Source: Acinetobacter sp. ANC 3929
GTDB lineage: Bacteria > Pseudomonadota > Gammaproteobacteria > Pseudomonadales > Moraxellaceae
Assembly: GCF_000369405.1 (NCBI RefSeq)
Contig: NZ_KB850000.1
Coordinates: 496,001 to 560,000, forward strand
Length of the DNA stretch: 64,000 nt
Reading direction: 5' to 3'
Positions 8,693 to 17,112 of the stretch are shown here, piece by piece. The notes below the pieces were generated by a model, which was not told the origin of the DNA, did no database searches, and saw only the letters and a list, made by a program, of their open reading frames with translations. The position numbers and the translations under genes are program-made. The first letter of the stretch is position 1, and the number at the start of each line of letters is the position of its first letter.

Positions 8693-9163
8693 GTGTTTTC
8701 GGTGAAAAAAATATTAATTTTTTTTATAAGTACGGCAATTAGTGGTTCGGTATATAGTGCAGATGATATCTTCAAGAAAGATAAATCACTTTTAATTCTA
8801 GATAATGATGAGCCTCATTACGAGATTGAAAGTGGTGAACAGGTTGATTTTTTTGAATCATTCAAACAACAAGAGCAGGACCGCATAAATCAACGCAATT
8901 ATGATTTAGCGCAGCAACAGCAAATTCAATCGAATACTTCCAATATGAGTCCACATGATAAGTCTCAATATTTACTGGAACATCGGCATTTTGACGCTTT
9001 GAATGCGCAAGGCTATGAGCAACAGTTCAACTCAATACTGAAGGCTAAAAATAAAGGTTTAATTTCAGAACAAGACTACCAGCAAAGAATCGTGAGGCAA
9101 AGTCCTTTGCCATCAGGGCAGAGAACTAATCAACTTAGATTTTCCATCCCAATTGGAGAGTAA
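8693..9163 (+). CDS. Hypothetical secreted protein
   Basis: About 156 residues with a clear Sec signal peptide (VKKILIFFISTAISGSVYSA, cleavage before DDIFK), so the product is periplasmic or exported. The mature part is hydrophilic and Gln-rich with a central helix-forming block (MSPHDKSQYLLEHRHFDALN, then EQQFNSILKAKNKGLISEQD) and no Cys pairs. Starts are GTG at 8693 or GTG at 8702; the second puts the Lys-rich n-region first. No ATG is available in frame. It is followed by a terminator at 9178. No family recognised. Confidence 0.72.
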   Translation: MFSVKKILIFFISTAISGSVYSADDIFKKDKSLLILDNDEPHYEIESGEQVDFFESFKQQEQDRINQRNYDLAQQQQIQSNTSNMSPHDKSQYLLEHRHFDALNAQGYEQQFNSILKAKNKGLISEQDYQQRIVRQSPLPSGQRTNQLRFSIPIGE

Positions 9164-9177
9164 TATCGTTGATGGCT

Positions 9178-9205
9178 AAAGCTCATCGGAAGATGGGCTT
9201 TTTAC
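9178..9205 (+). terminator. Rho-independent terminator
   Basis: AAAGCTCATC, loop GGAA, GATGGGCTTT, then TT. Nearly the same hairpin as at 8182-8208. Confidence 0.8.
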
Positions 9206-9483
9206 TTTTATCTTGCGATTAATTCTTTCAGGAGCAGATTTAACAATCAATAAATTTACTGGAGGATCTTTGAAGGAGACAGATTCCCATATTGAAAATT
9301 TTGAAGATGAAACCTTTAAGACAAAAGAATAACGGAATATTTGTGTTACTTCAAAAGTGGTGCTTCTTACTCCCAATACTAAGCTGCGATTTATAATTAG
9401 ATGGATTATGATGATGTACATATGCATAGGCAGTGATTTGGACGAACAAATCGTTTTTTGATGGAGTGACTTTAAAAACAATT

Positions 9484-9510
9484 AAAAAAGCCCCTCATAT
9501 CTGAGAGACT
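9484..9510 (-). terminator. Probable minus-strand terminator
   Basis: Read on the minus strand: CTCTCA, loop GATA, TGAGGG, then GGC and six T. It would end transcripts of the 58-residue gene at 9670-9846. Confidence 0.55.
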
Positions 9511-9669
9511 AGTCATATCAATTTTAGCGTATGAATGGTTTTAATTTCTTTAATAACTAAACAAATCAAATTGATAAAAGTAGTTTATAGGATAATAAAT
9601 CAGTGCACTAATTTATTCTTTATAGTCATAGAGCCTCAAAATTGCTTACGCTGCACTGTTAATTAGAAA

Positions 9670-9846
9670 TTATTTGTTATTAGGATCAGCTTGTTTATCA
9701 TTCTCAGGCAAATCTTTTACGGTGCCTAGAACTTGTGAAGGTTGAGAATCAGTAGGGGAGTTTACTTCTGTATGCTCATTCGACTGAGCTTTAATCGTAT
9801 TTACATGGGTAGTTGTATTTTGAGAAAAACTTTTAAAACCTGACAT
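9670..9846 (-). CDS. Small hydrophilic, probably disordered protein
   Basis: A 58-residue frame, ATG at 9844-9846, stop TAA at 9670-9672: MSGFKSFSQNTTTHVNTIKA, then QSNEHTEVNSPTDSQPSQVL and GTVKDLPENDKQADPNNK. It is rich in Asn, Gln, Ser, Thr, Asp and Lys and nearly free of hydrophobic clusters, like the small disordered proteins encoded at 60-62.5 kb. The ribosome site is weak (AAGAAGAT region). Uninterrupted frame, protein-like composition and a downstream minus-strand terminator support it. Function unknown; a stress hydrophilin is only a guess. Confidence 0.6.
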   Translation of the reverse strand: MSGFKSFSQNTTTHVNTIKAQSNEHTEVNSPTDSQPSQVLGTVKDLPENDKQADPNNK

Positions 9847-10194
9847 TTTTATCTTCTTATCTTCACTAGGGAGAATTGATAGTACACTTTAAAAGCCTTT
9901 ACATTGAGGTATTTTTAGGACGTATATGTGTTGATATGTCTTAGAAAAGGTGTTTATCTCGATGACTTATTTCATAAATAAAATCAATTATATATAACTT
10001 GTTGAGTCTTATCCTTTAAATTTTGGAATGACCCTATCTAAATTTCAAGTGGGAGTACATAAAGCACACAAATATAAAATTTCTCAGTGTTTTTAACTGA
10101 AAAGTTATAAAAATTAATTCTACTTGCCTACAAAATATTGATAGTATAAAAATGTGGTTAAGCATAGTATGTATGATTAAATCGGAGCATATTA
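9847..10194. other. Intergenic region, divergent promoters
   Basis: AT-rich DNA between two small divergent genes. I see no gene here; promoters for both neighbours are expected but not resolved. Confidence 0.5.
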
Positions 10195-10404
10195 ATGCTA
10201 AAAGACATTATAATTATTGATTTTCATGGTAAAGAAAAGAGAGCCCAGGCACACTACACAGAAGTAAATACTACTAAAATCAACCATTCAGCGAGGGTTC
10301 AGAAGCCTAATGTTGAATATATATTATTAAAAGGTGAGTTTATTTTCCCCACTTTAGATTTGGTTTTCAACAGCTCCGATGGCAATAGCTATTATATAGA
10401 ATAA
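10195..10404 (+). CDS. Small hypothetical protein
   Basis: 69 residues, ATG start with TCGGAGC upstream, followed at once by a strong terminator, so a monocistronic small gene. The predicted order is beta-rich (MLKDIIIIDF, VEYILLKGEFIFPTLDLVFN) with a C-terminal SSDGNSYYIE. The tail resembles that of the 73-residue protein at 12308 (LEIDFNLDGKSFYTD against LDLVFNSSDGNSYYIE), suggesting distant paralogues. No known family recognised. Confidence 0.7.
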   Translation: MLKDIIIIDFHGKEKRAQAHYTEVNTTKINHSARVQKPNVEYILLKGEFIFPTLDLVFNSSDGNSYYIE

Positions 10405-10409
10405 ATATG

Positions 10410-10430
10410 ACCCACTTCGGTGGGTTTTTT
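10410..10430 (+). terminator. Rho-independent terminator
   Basis: ACCCAC, loop TTCG, GTGGGT, then six T, right behind the 69-residue gene. Confidence 0.88.
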
Positions 10431-10439
10431 AATGGGTGA

Positions 10440-10764
10440 AATTTAGGAAAACTGCATCGTTTAAATCCACCCAAATTTGCACTACCGCCAGAATTATAGC
10501 AATCGATAAAGTCCATCTTTCTCAATCCTGAAGATCGTTTTTATAACCCTGATTATGCAAATTTAGGGACCTTTTATTGCCCGTAGATTGCCACGATGGG
10601 TGGGACACGTAATAATTTACCAGTTGGTCCACATATTATTTAATGACTGTATTTTCATGTTGGATGATTTGCTGCTTGAACTGGTCGTAAAATGGCCAAA
10701 AGTGGTGTTGGTCGGGCAAAATAATGCTTTTATCGTGAATTGGTTCACATACTTTTAAAAGTAA
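10440..10764 (+). pseudogene. Gene debris, first part DUF3088-like
   Basis: No intact gene. Around 10505-10600 a plus-strand frame reads IFLNPEDRFYNPDYANLGTF then YCP, stop, IATMGG; the pattern FLxP...DPxY...FYCP resembles the start of DUF3088 proteins. Around 10660-10758 another open stretch reads MLDDLLLELVVKWPKVVLVG then QNNAFIVNWF. They may be pieces of one broken gene. The family call rests on memory of the motif and is tentative. Confidence 0.3.
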
Positions 10765-10800
10765 ATGACAATTCATGAAAATTCCAAGAGATTGAAAAAT

Positions 10801-10911
10801 ATGGAAATTGCTAAATTTATTAAAAGCTTTAATACTGTTGGATCTTATTTAACTGCGGCCAGCATTCTGCTCGCCACGCTTATTCTGTATTTTTACTATA
10901 TCAATCCTTAA
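10801..10911 (+). CDS. Tiny single-pass membrane protein
   Basis: 36 residues: MEIAKFIKSFNTVGSYLTAA then SILLATLILYFYYINP. A short polar head is followed by one strongly hydrophobic helix (about residues 15-33), as in small inner-membrane proteins. An in-frame ATG at 10765 would give 48 residues; neither start has a strong ribosome site. A short hairpin with seven T follows at 10935-10954, which supports a real transcript. Function unknown. Confidence 0.5.
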   Translation: MEIAKFIKSFNTVGSYLTAASILLATLILYFYYINP

Positions 10912-10934
10912 GGTTTGTTATCAGTTGCTTAATT

Positions 10935-10954
10935 GCACCTACGGGTGTTTTTTT
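10935..10954 (+). terminator. Probable rho-independent terminator
   Basis: CACC, loop TACG, GGTG (plus a closing G-T pair), followed by a run of T, 24 bases after the stop of the 36-residue membrane protein. Confidence 0.6.
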
Positions 10955-10973
10955 ACGCTTAGAGGAAGACAAA

Positions 10974-11647
10974 ATGGACAGAAAACCATTTTAATATTGA
11001 GTGCGTTCTTGTGCGCGACAAACTTGTGTAGGCCCAAGTTGAAGACTAAAAACTTACTCTAGAGCATTCAAAAATGCTCCAGCAAAAAAGATATTGTGAC
11101 TTATTCACCAGTTGTCAAAAATTATGTAAATGAGAAACAAGCTTATGAAATTACAACTGCATATACTGATGATACGGCAGCAAACTTTGCTATAGAGGCA
11201 GGAGGAGGATCCGTAGGGCTACCCATTCATGCGTTCAATCGGTGAGCAGATGACAAGATCAGACGGATATGAACCAAATCTTACCATGAATCCTAAAGGA
11301 TATATCTGAGATACAACTCCTCCCGATATGCTGAACGTCAGCATGAAAAGTTATTGATGGGTAATGGGCTAAAAGCTCAAAAGGACTATTAACAGAATCA
11401 ATGATAGGCAAAAGTTGTGCAGGTAAGATGGTGAGATCTGCTTTACCTAATAGGTTGGAAAATCGCAGATCACACAGGTGCTAGTGATTATGGAGTTAGA
11501 GGTTTAAATTCAATGGAAGGACTGGAAACACATGCACCTGTATTTATCAGTATTTATGTGAGAAAAATTGAGACTTCTTTAGATGAACGCTCAGAAGTTA
11601 TTGAATTTTTAAGTGATCATATCGTAAAAGAACATTTGATTAAATAA
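10974..11647 (+). pseudogene. Class A beta-lactamase pseudogene
   Basis: A serine beta-lactamase gene in ruins. Behind a good ribosome site (AGAGGAAG) an ATG at 10974 leads by one frameshift into signal-peptide-like ILILSAFLCATNL. The part carrying the catalytic Ser-x-x-Lys is missing. From 11083 the reading KDIVTYSPVVKNYVNEKQAY then EITTAYTDDTAANFAIEAGG matches the region around the SDN loop. After a frameshift comes IGEQMTRSDGYEPNLTMNPK (omega-loop region), a TGA, then KLLMGNG in another frame. From about 11458 GKIADHTGASDYGVRGLN and HAPVFISIYV...SLDERSEVIEFLSDHI match the KTG region and C-terminus. Length is about 220 bases short of the family. Non-functional. Confidence 0.82.
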
Positions 11648-11691
11648 AGAACAATATTCATTGAATCAGTTCGGTGGTCTCCATTAGGAGG

Positions 11692-11871
11692 CTATGTATT
11701 ACAATAAATAGCTTTTACACCATCAATAACATGTTCATATCTTAATAAAGTATATTGAGTATTATTTTCAAAGAACTCCCAAAACTCAGTAATTGGATTA
11801 GCAAACTCTTGATTCGTGAAATCCTTTTGAAGTTCAGGTTGTTTTGTTATTACTTTAAACCTAGTGAGCAT
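11692..11871 (-). CDS. Small hypothetical protein
   Basis: 59 residues from ATG (11869-11871) to TAG (11692-11694): MLTRFKVITKQPELQKDFTN, QEFANPITEFWEFFENNTQY, TLLRYEHVIDGVKAIYCNT. AAGGA sits 6 nt upstream of the ATG, the frame is clean and the composition is that of a folded cytoplasmic protein with several aromatic residues. No signal peptide. No family recognised. It lies between the beta-lactamase remnant and the initiator tRNA. Confidence 0.65.
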   Translation of the reverse strand: MLTRFKVITKQPELQKDFTNQEFANPITEFWEFFENNTQYTLLRYEHVIDGVKAIYCNT

Positions 11872-11996
11872 GCCAGATCCTTATTTCATTAGAAATCCAT
11901 ATTAACGTAAACTTGAGCAAAATAGGTGTTTAAGCGCTTAAATATAGAGAAATACCCTGTAAATTGGTTTTATTTCCCCTATATTCAATATTAAGC

Positions 11997-12025
11997 TTGC
12001 TTATTTAGGTTAAAGAGACTATAAA
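11997..12025 (+). promoter_or_regulatory. Sigma-70 promoter of the fMet tRNA
   Basis: TTGCTT (11997-12002), a 17-base spacer, TATAAA (12020-12025), ending 13 bases before the tRNA 5' end. Confidence 0.65.
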
Positions 12026-12038
12026 GCTAACTCGTCGG

Positions 12039-12115
<77 letters not shown>

Positions 12116-12307
12116 ACCGATTAAATTAATTTTGCTCTTTGATGTATTTAAAGTTGCTATTCTGGAAAGAACAAATAGCAATTAAAATTAGCTTATATAA
12201 TCCTAAATAAAGCTATATATTATTAAATTCTAGAAATTCAGTTATTATTATCTGTCTAGTGTATAGTAAATAAAATTAATCATTTGAGCTCTTAAAAGAG
12301 TGATTTT

Positions 12308-12529
12308 GTGTTAAAAATTATTAGTGAATGGCGTGTAGCCAAAGCCAGTAATGGCAATGAAATTTGTGTGAAAATTATTCCACTTAAACGTCAACAAAAT
12401 ACGTTGAAAGGTTTTAAATGGGTTGAGGTTGGAAAAAAAGTACTTTTAGATTCTGGTCTGGAAATTGACTTTAATTTAGACGGAAAAAGTTTCTATACCG
12501 ATGTTAATCAGCTTTATCGATTGATATAA
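12308..12529 (+). CDS. Small hypothetical protein
   Basis: 73 residues starting with GTG (AAGAG about 7 nt upstream). Basic and beta-rich: MLKIISEWRVAKASNGNEIC, then VKIIPLKRQQNTLKGFKWVE, then KKVLLDSGLEIDFNLDGKSF. The tail resembles that of the 69-residue protein at 10195. It could be a small stand-alone domain found in Acinetobacter genomes, but no family or function was recognised. Upstream DNA to the tRNA holds nothing else. Confidence 0.65.
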   Translation: MLKIISEWRVAKASNGNEICVKIIPLKRQQNTLKGFKWVEVGKKVLLDSGLEIDFNLDGKSFYTDVNQLYRLI

Positions 12530-12633
12530 ATAATTCACACTCTTGTAATATCTTTTTTTTAAAAGATTAATTGGATCAAATCATTGCTGAAACTTTGATT
12601 TGATCTTTAAGTAAAGTATAAAAGGTTTAAAAT

Positions 12634-12843
12634 ATGTCTAATACATCTACTGGTACAGTTAAGTGGTTCAATGAAACTAAAGGTTTTGGCTTTATTCAAG
12701 CTGATTCTGGTGAAGATTTATTTGCTCATTTCAGCGAAATTCAAAGCAATGGCTTTAAAGTTTTAAATGAAGGTCAACGTGTTTCTTATGTGCCTGGACA
12801 AGGTAAAAAAGGACCACAAGCAACACTTATCACTGTTATCTAA
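12634..12843 (+). CDS. Cold-shock domain protein (CspA family)
   Basis: A 69-residue single cold-shock domain that binds single-stranded RNA/DNA and acts as an RNA chaperone. RNP1 (KGFGFI) and RNP2 (DLFAHF) are intact, and the opening [14 protein letters not shown] is canonical. Monocistronic with its own terminator. Whether it is cold-induced or constitutive cannot be read from the sequence. Confidence 0.95.
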   Translation: MSNTSTGTVKWFNETKGFGFIQADSGEDLFAHFSEIQSNGFKVLNEGQRVSYVPGQGKKGPQATLITVI

Positions 12844-12858
12844 TTCGTTTAGATCAGT

Positions 12859-12886
12859 AAAAAGCCCACTTTATGTGGGCTTTTTT
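12859..12886 (+). terminator. Rho-independent terminator
   Basis: AAAAAGCCCAC / GTGGGCTTTTTT hairpin directly after the cold-shock gene. Confidence 0.9.
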
Positions 12887-12938
12887 ATTATTCTATAAAA
12901 TTAATTAATTGATCGTGCCTTAATGGCAATCTTAAAAG

Positions 12939-13868
12939 TTAGTAGAGACTTTTCTCACCATGAAGGCGAGTTTTAAATCTACGGTGGAACCACATGTATT
13001 GTGTAGGATACATTTTTATCTGATTTTCAATCACCAAATTGACTCGTGTTGCATCTTCCATTTCATTAGTACTTGGAAAGTTTTCCAGAGCTGGTTCTAG
13101 TAAAACATGGTATTGAGGATTGCGAATGTCACCATCACGATAAAAATATAAAGGAATTGCTGCTGCTTTGGTAATTTTAATTAACCGTCTATGCGCTGTT
13201 ACGGTCGCTGCCTGCACACCGAAGAAAGGTGCCATCACTCCTTGCTTAAGTCCAAAATCTTGATCTGGACTATACCAGATGGCATGTCCAAGTTTTAGAT
13301 TAGATATCAATCCTTTCATATCATCTTTAGAAATTTGATTTTGATAAATTGTGGCTCTGCATCGACTAATGAACATATCTAAGAGGGGATTATTTTGAGG
13401 TCGATAGACAACATCTAAATCGAAAAAAGATCCACATGCAAAACCACCAGCGTCTAGCAAAGTAGTATGCGTGCCTATCAGTAAAACTCCTTTTTCTCCA
13501 GCACTTTTAAGATGTTCTAAACCTTGAATATGCATTCGATTTTGGAACCAGCGGGGACTGTACCAAGCATTTAATGCTTCAAATAGTCCTAACATCATAT
13601 TAAAGAAGACTTGTTTCGCATCTGCTTGTATTTGCTGCTCACTTTTTTCAGGAAAGCATAGTTCTAGATTTCTAATCGTTGTTCTGCGTCGAGATTTGAG
13701 AGCTTTCCACGCTAGTTTTGACAGCCTCTCAGCAAGCCGCCATTGGATGGCCCAAGGAAGAATTGCAAATATCATTAAGATTATTAAAGCTATCCATATT
13801 CCCCAATATTTTGGTAATAAAAAACACCAATGAAACTTTCCTGCCTTAAATTTCCGTTTAGACGACAT
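12939..13868 (-). CDS. Lipid A biosynthesis acyltransferase (LpxL/LpxM family)
   Basis: A 309-residue inner-membrane enzyme of the lysophospholipid/lipid A late-acyltransferase family, which adds secondary acyl chains to Kdo-lipid A or its precursors. One N-terminal membrane anchor (about residues 20-42, YWGIWIALIILMIFAILPWA) precedes the catalytic HX4D motif (HTTLLD). The later YSPDQDFG and APFFG blocks are conserved in the family. Which acyl position it serves, LpxL- or LpxM-like, is not decided here. The gene stands alone. Confidence 0.85.
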   Translation of the reverse strand: MSSKRKFKAGKFHWCFLLPKYWGIWIALIILMIFAILPWAIQWRLAERLSKLAWKALKSRRRTTIRNLELCFPEKSEQQIQADAKQVFFNMMLGLFEALNAWYSPRWFQNRMHIQGLEHLKSAGEKGVLLIGTHTTLLDAGGFACGSFFDLDVVYRPQNNPLLDMFISRCRATIYQNQISKDDMKGLISNLKLGHAIWYSPDQDFGLKQGVMAPFFGVQAATVTAHRRLIKITKAAAIPLYFYRDGDIRNPQYHVLLEPALENFPSTNEMEDATRVNLVIENQIKMYPTQYMWFHRRFKTRLHGEKSLY

Positions 13869-14206
13869 AGCGGCTGTTTCTTAAGAAAAACTGATTAGCC
13901 TAACATAAATGAATTAATATTATTGATTTATTCAAGATTAATTTACGATAAGAAGATCGTCTTAACGAAACTGGTTTTTACTTAATTTATAACGATTCAT
14001 CGATCAATTTCGATTGGGTAGAAAGCAGGGGTTAATTCCAAATTTTTCTTTCCAAATCTCTGATGAAAAAACTCTATAGTCTTGATCAGCTTTTCTTCTA
14101 TCTTGTGAAAATCGGTCAGTAGATCGTATGTGTGACCACTCTTAGGCTCTAAACACGTCAATAACGCACAGCACTTTTTGTATTTGATATCCCTTCGGAA
14201 ATATGA
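13869..14206. other. Intergenic tract with a possible gene fragment
   Basis: On the minus strand about 14010-14190 reads KGYQIQKVLCVIDVFRA, stop, EWSHIRSTDRFSQDRRKADQ, DYRVFSSEIWKEKFGINPCF, LPNRN, stop. The second part looks protein-like but has no start, so it may be a worn fragment. Nothing else is seen. Confidence 0.3.
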
Positions 14207-15190
14207 TTAGGCGTTGAGTGCTTTGATCAATTCCACTTTATTACTAACATCTAATTGCAAGTATGCTCTTTGCAGATAGGTCCGAACAGTGGAGGGACTT
14301 AATCCTAATTGCTCAGCAACTTTTTTATATGAATGTCCTTGTGAAAATAGATACGCAACGCGATACTCACGTGGAGATAAGGTTAAATCTTTTTTCTTAT
14401 TTATAATTTCAATACGTATATTGCCTGCCTTTTTTGAGACATTAAGGCTGAGTTTACCTAGTCGAATAGTCGTAGGTGTCTTATCAAAGTGAAACAATAG
14501 TTCATTAGGGATGTAAACACCTTCCCATTTTGGCCATTTAGCATAAATGATTTCACAGAGACTTGAGCCAATACTCAATATGTAGCCATCCTGCCTTACG
14601 AGGCCTGCATGGGACATATTGTGATTAGGTGAGAGCTCTAAAGCCTCTTGTAAGTTATATCGCCAAGCTTGATTGATATGACGAACTATTTGCTCGAAAA
14701 AAGCCATATTTATGTCTGTAAATGAACTTCCACTATGGCGATATAACGTTATAAAAAAAATGTGTCCTGTAAAGGTATCCTTTATGCACATGGACATTCC
14801 ATGTAGCAGTTGATATTTTCGGCTGAATTGATTGAGCTCTTTTGTTTCAAATTCATATTGGAAATCGGTTGGGTAGCTAAAATGATGTACGGTATCTGAT
14901 AGGTTATCTACTTCTTGAGCGAATTCATCATCAATAGCTAAAGATTTCCATTCAGTTGGGAAACACGTTGGTAGATTGATCGTTTCGGCGTGATGAATAC
15001 CCACCATTTTTTGATCTTTATTATGGGTGATTAGACCACACCAAGCGGCATCGAAAGATATGACATTTTTTAATTCTTGTAATGCTTCTCGAATCAATTC
15101 AGAGGCAAGATGATCTTTAGAAATCTTTCCTAATTTCAATAAGTAATGCCCTAAGACCGCAATCGAAGTAATACTTTGCATTTCTTCCAA
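14207..15190 (-). CDS. LuxR-type helix-turn-helix transcriptional regulator
   Basis: 327 residues. The last 60 are a GerE/LuxR DNA-binding domain (LSPREYRVAYLFSQGHSYKK, VAEQLGLSPSTVRTYLQRAY). The first 200 or so resemble a GAF/PAS-like sensory region without an autoinducer-domain signature. It stands alone, divergent from the metallopeptidase lipoprotein gene, which is a plausible target but not shown to be one. The ligand is unknown. Confidence 0.83.
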   Translation of the reverse strand: MEEMQSITSIAVLGHYLLKLGKISKDHLASELIREALQELKNVISFDAAWCGLITHNKDQKMVGIHHAETINLPTCFPTEWKSLAIDDEFAQEVDNLSDTVHHFSYPTDFQYEFETKELNQFSRKYQLLHGMSMCIKDTFTGHIFFITLYRHSGSSFTDINMAFFEQIVRHINQAWRYNLQEALELSPNHNMSHAGLVRQDGYILSIGSSLCEIIYAKWPKWEGVYIPNELLFHFDKTPTTIRLGKLSLNVSKKAGNIRIEIINKKKDLTLSPREYRVAYLFSQGHSYKKVAEQLGLSPSTVRTYLQRAYLQLDVSNKVELIKALNA

Positions 15191-15392
15191 GTGCTTTTCA
15201 GCCTCTACTTATTTGTTGTGTAGCAGCATACTTTAATTAAGAGAAAGTCTGCAAGAGCGTCTGCATTTGCAGATTGTTTCACTAGATGATTCTATAAATA
15301 ATTTAACCTAAGAAATTGTGGAAACATTAAAAATGTATCCATTCACCCCATCTTATGAATATTAAATATTCCATGTAAAGGTTACATTTTTA

Positions 15393-16238
15393 ATGAACAT
15401 TATGCATAGCAGCAGTCTAAACAAAATAGCGATTCTTTCTCTTTCAATGTTTGCCATACTCAGTATGGCTGGTTGTAATGACAGCTCAGATTCTAAATCT
15501 AAAAATGTCAAATCAGAGCAGAAAGTCGAAACTGCACCGTTGAAAGGTAAATTTATACCTATTTATGAAGTTGCTCGAACGAATGAAAATCGAATTGAAG
15601 AAAATCTTTGGCGAAGTAGAAAACTTCTGGAAGGCTACACTGCAGAGATGAATACTTTTGTGAATATTCCTGTAGATATTAAAGTTGTGGCAAAAGAATG
15701 TAAGGAAGCAAATGCATTTTATGACAGTGATACGCAATCGATTGAATTGTGTTATGAATTAGGCGCGGAAGAAAGAAAGATGTTCACAGAAGCTGGGGAT
15801 TTTGGTGATATATTGGATACTGAACTCTATCAAAGTGCTGTCGGGACTTTATTCCACGAAGCTGGACATGCATTGATCGATGTACTTGATTTAAAAATTA
15901 CAGGCAGAGAAGAGGATGTCGCTGATCAATTAGCAGCTTATATTTTAACTTACAATGATGAGGATAAAGATTATCTGCTTACTGTTTCTGACACCTACAG
16001 TCTTGCTGCTAAGCGAGCAAAAACTTTAGATGATTTACCTTTTTATGATTCTCATTCATTAGATGCTCAGCGCGCAGTAAATTTCCTATGTTATGTATAT
16101 GGATCTGATACGAAGAACTTTCAATACCTGATAAGTGATGATTTACTTAATAAAGATCGTTCAGAAGAATGTGAGCGTGAGTACAACCAAATCGTTAAAG
16201 CTTGGGATTTTTTACTTGCTCCTTATTTTAAAAAATAA
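15393..16238 (+). CDS. Lipoprotein metallopeptidase, DUF4344-like
   Basis: 281 residues. A lipoprotein signal with lipobox SMAGC (Cys at about residue 28) is followed by a Ser/Lys linker and a compact domain with the zinc-protease motif HEAGH (FHEAGHALIDVLDLKITGRE). A downstream Glu/Asp (EEDVADQLAAY) could be the third ligand. This layout fits DUF4344 putative metallopeptidases. The product should be anchored in the outer or inner membrane facing the periplasm. Two in-frame ATGs (15393, 15402) are possible starts. Substrate unknown; divergent from a LuxR-type regulator. Confidence 0.8.
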   Translation: MNIMHSSSLNKIAILSLSMFAILSMAGCNDSSDSKSKNVKSEQKVETAPLKGKFIPIYEVARTNENRIEENLWRSRKLLEGYTAEMNTFVNIPVDIKVVAKECKEANAFYDSDTQSIELCYELGAEERKMFTEAGDFGDILDTELYQSAVGTLFHEAGHALIDVLDLKITGREEDVADQLAAYILTYNDEDKDYLLTVSDTYSLAAKRAKTLDDLPFYDSHSLDAQRAVNFLCYVYGSDTKNFQYLISDDLLNKDRSEECEREYNQIVKAWDFLLAPYFKK

Positions 16239-16589
16239 TTAAAAAAGATAAAAAATGAATCTCTCTAGTGGAGTGGCTTTTGTGCTATTCCGCTTTTAAT
16301 TTAATTAGATTTCATCCGTTTATAAATTTAGCCGCTAATTATGGCTTATTGCAACAGGTTGGTAAGCGGCACACATTGTTAATTCAAAAAAAGCACATAT
16401 TCATACAGAATATTCAATAGAGATAAACACTATTTCCTTTCAAATCAAAGCAATTTTTGACAAAATAGCTGATGTCAGATTGGTCAATTCAGGCATAATG
16501 ACATTTAATAGTTTTGCTTTTATTTTGCAGGAATTTTGCATGCAATATTTTAACCTCCTTATAAAACAAAATGTTGAGTCTTATTTCTG
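16239..16589. other. Intergenic region, no gene seen
   Basis: AT-rich. A small inverted repeat (GCCGCT near 16342 and AGCGGC near 16377) is the only structure noticed. No clear terminator behind the lipoprotein gene. Confidence 0.5.
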
Positions 16590-17099
16590 ATGACAACACA
16601 ATATAAAGTGTTATGTGTGTGTTTAGGAAATATTTGTCGCTCCCCAACTGCGGAGGCGATTCTCAGACATTATTGTGACGCACATGGCCTAAATGTCGTG
16701 GTCGACTCTGCTGGAACAAGCAATTACCATCCCAATAAAGCACCAGATAAACGTAGTCAAACACATGCGCTAAAGCGTGGTTATGATTTATCTGCGCTAC
16801 GTGCGAGACAGATTGTTTTAGCAGACTTTGTTGAGTTCGATTTGATTTTAGCAATGGACTATGAAAACTTTGATGATATTCGAACACTCATGTCACAGGC
16901 TGTGCAACAGTTTGGTACGCATCAGATTCGCGCCAAGTTGGCTTTGATGAGTGAGCATGATCTTCAGTTTAGTCAACAAGCTGTACCAGACCCTTATTAT
17001 GGCGGTGCGGATGGATTTGATCGAGTACTCGATCAGTGTGAGTCCAGCAGCAAAGCATGGGTGGATATTTTTAAAAAGCAAATGAAAGCAGGGCAATAG
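16590..17099 (+). CDS. Low-molecular-weight protein-tyrosine phosphatase
   Basis: 169 residues. The CX5R phosphate loop is at the N-terminus (C11-LGNIC-R17, followed by SPTAE) and the general-acid Asp lies in VPDPYYGG near residue 130. The cytoplasmic enzyme hydrolyses phosphotyrosine. In many bacteria such enzymes pair with BY-kinases in polysaccharide export, but here it precedes murB by 13 bases, so a general cytoplasmic role is more likely. The ATG has no strong Shine-Dalgarno sequence. Confidence 0.92.
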   Translation: MTTQYKVLCVCLGNICRSPTAEAILRHYCDAHGLNVVVDSAGTSNYHPNKAPDKRSQTHALKRGYDLSALRARQIVLADFVEFDLILAMDYENFDDIRTLMSQAVQQFGTHQIRAKLALMSEHDLQFSQQAVPDPYYGGADGFDRVLDQCESSSKAWVDIFKKQMKAGQ

Positions 17100-17112
17100 G
17101 ATTTAATTTAAT

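Larger units (their letters stand above)
9164..9669. other. Intergenic tract with two terminators
   Basis: Holds the terminator of the secreted-protein gene, a minus-strand terminator at about 9484-9510 and an inverted repeat (CAGTGCA at 9601-9607, TGCACTG at 9652-9658). On the plus strand a short protein-like run (LSGADLTINKFTGGSLKETD and on to a stop near 9332) has no convincing start and may be a fragment. Confidence 0.5.

Noticed and set aside
9176-9481. Minus-strand open frame of 101 codons
   Set aside because: Opposite the terminator region, no ribosome site, unnatural composition; better explained as chance.
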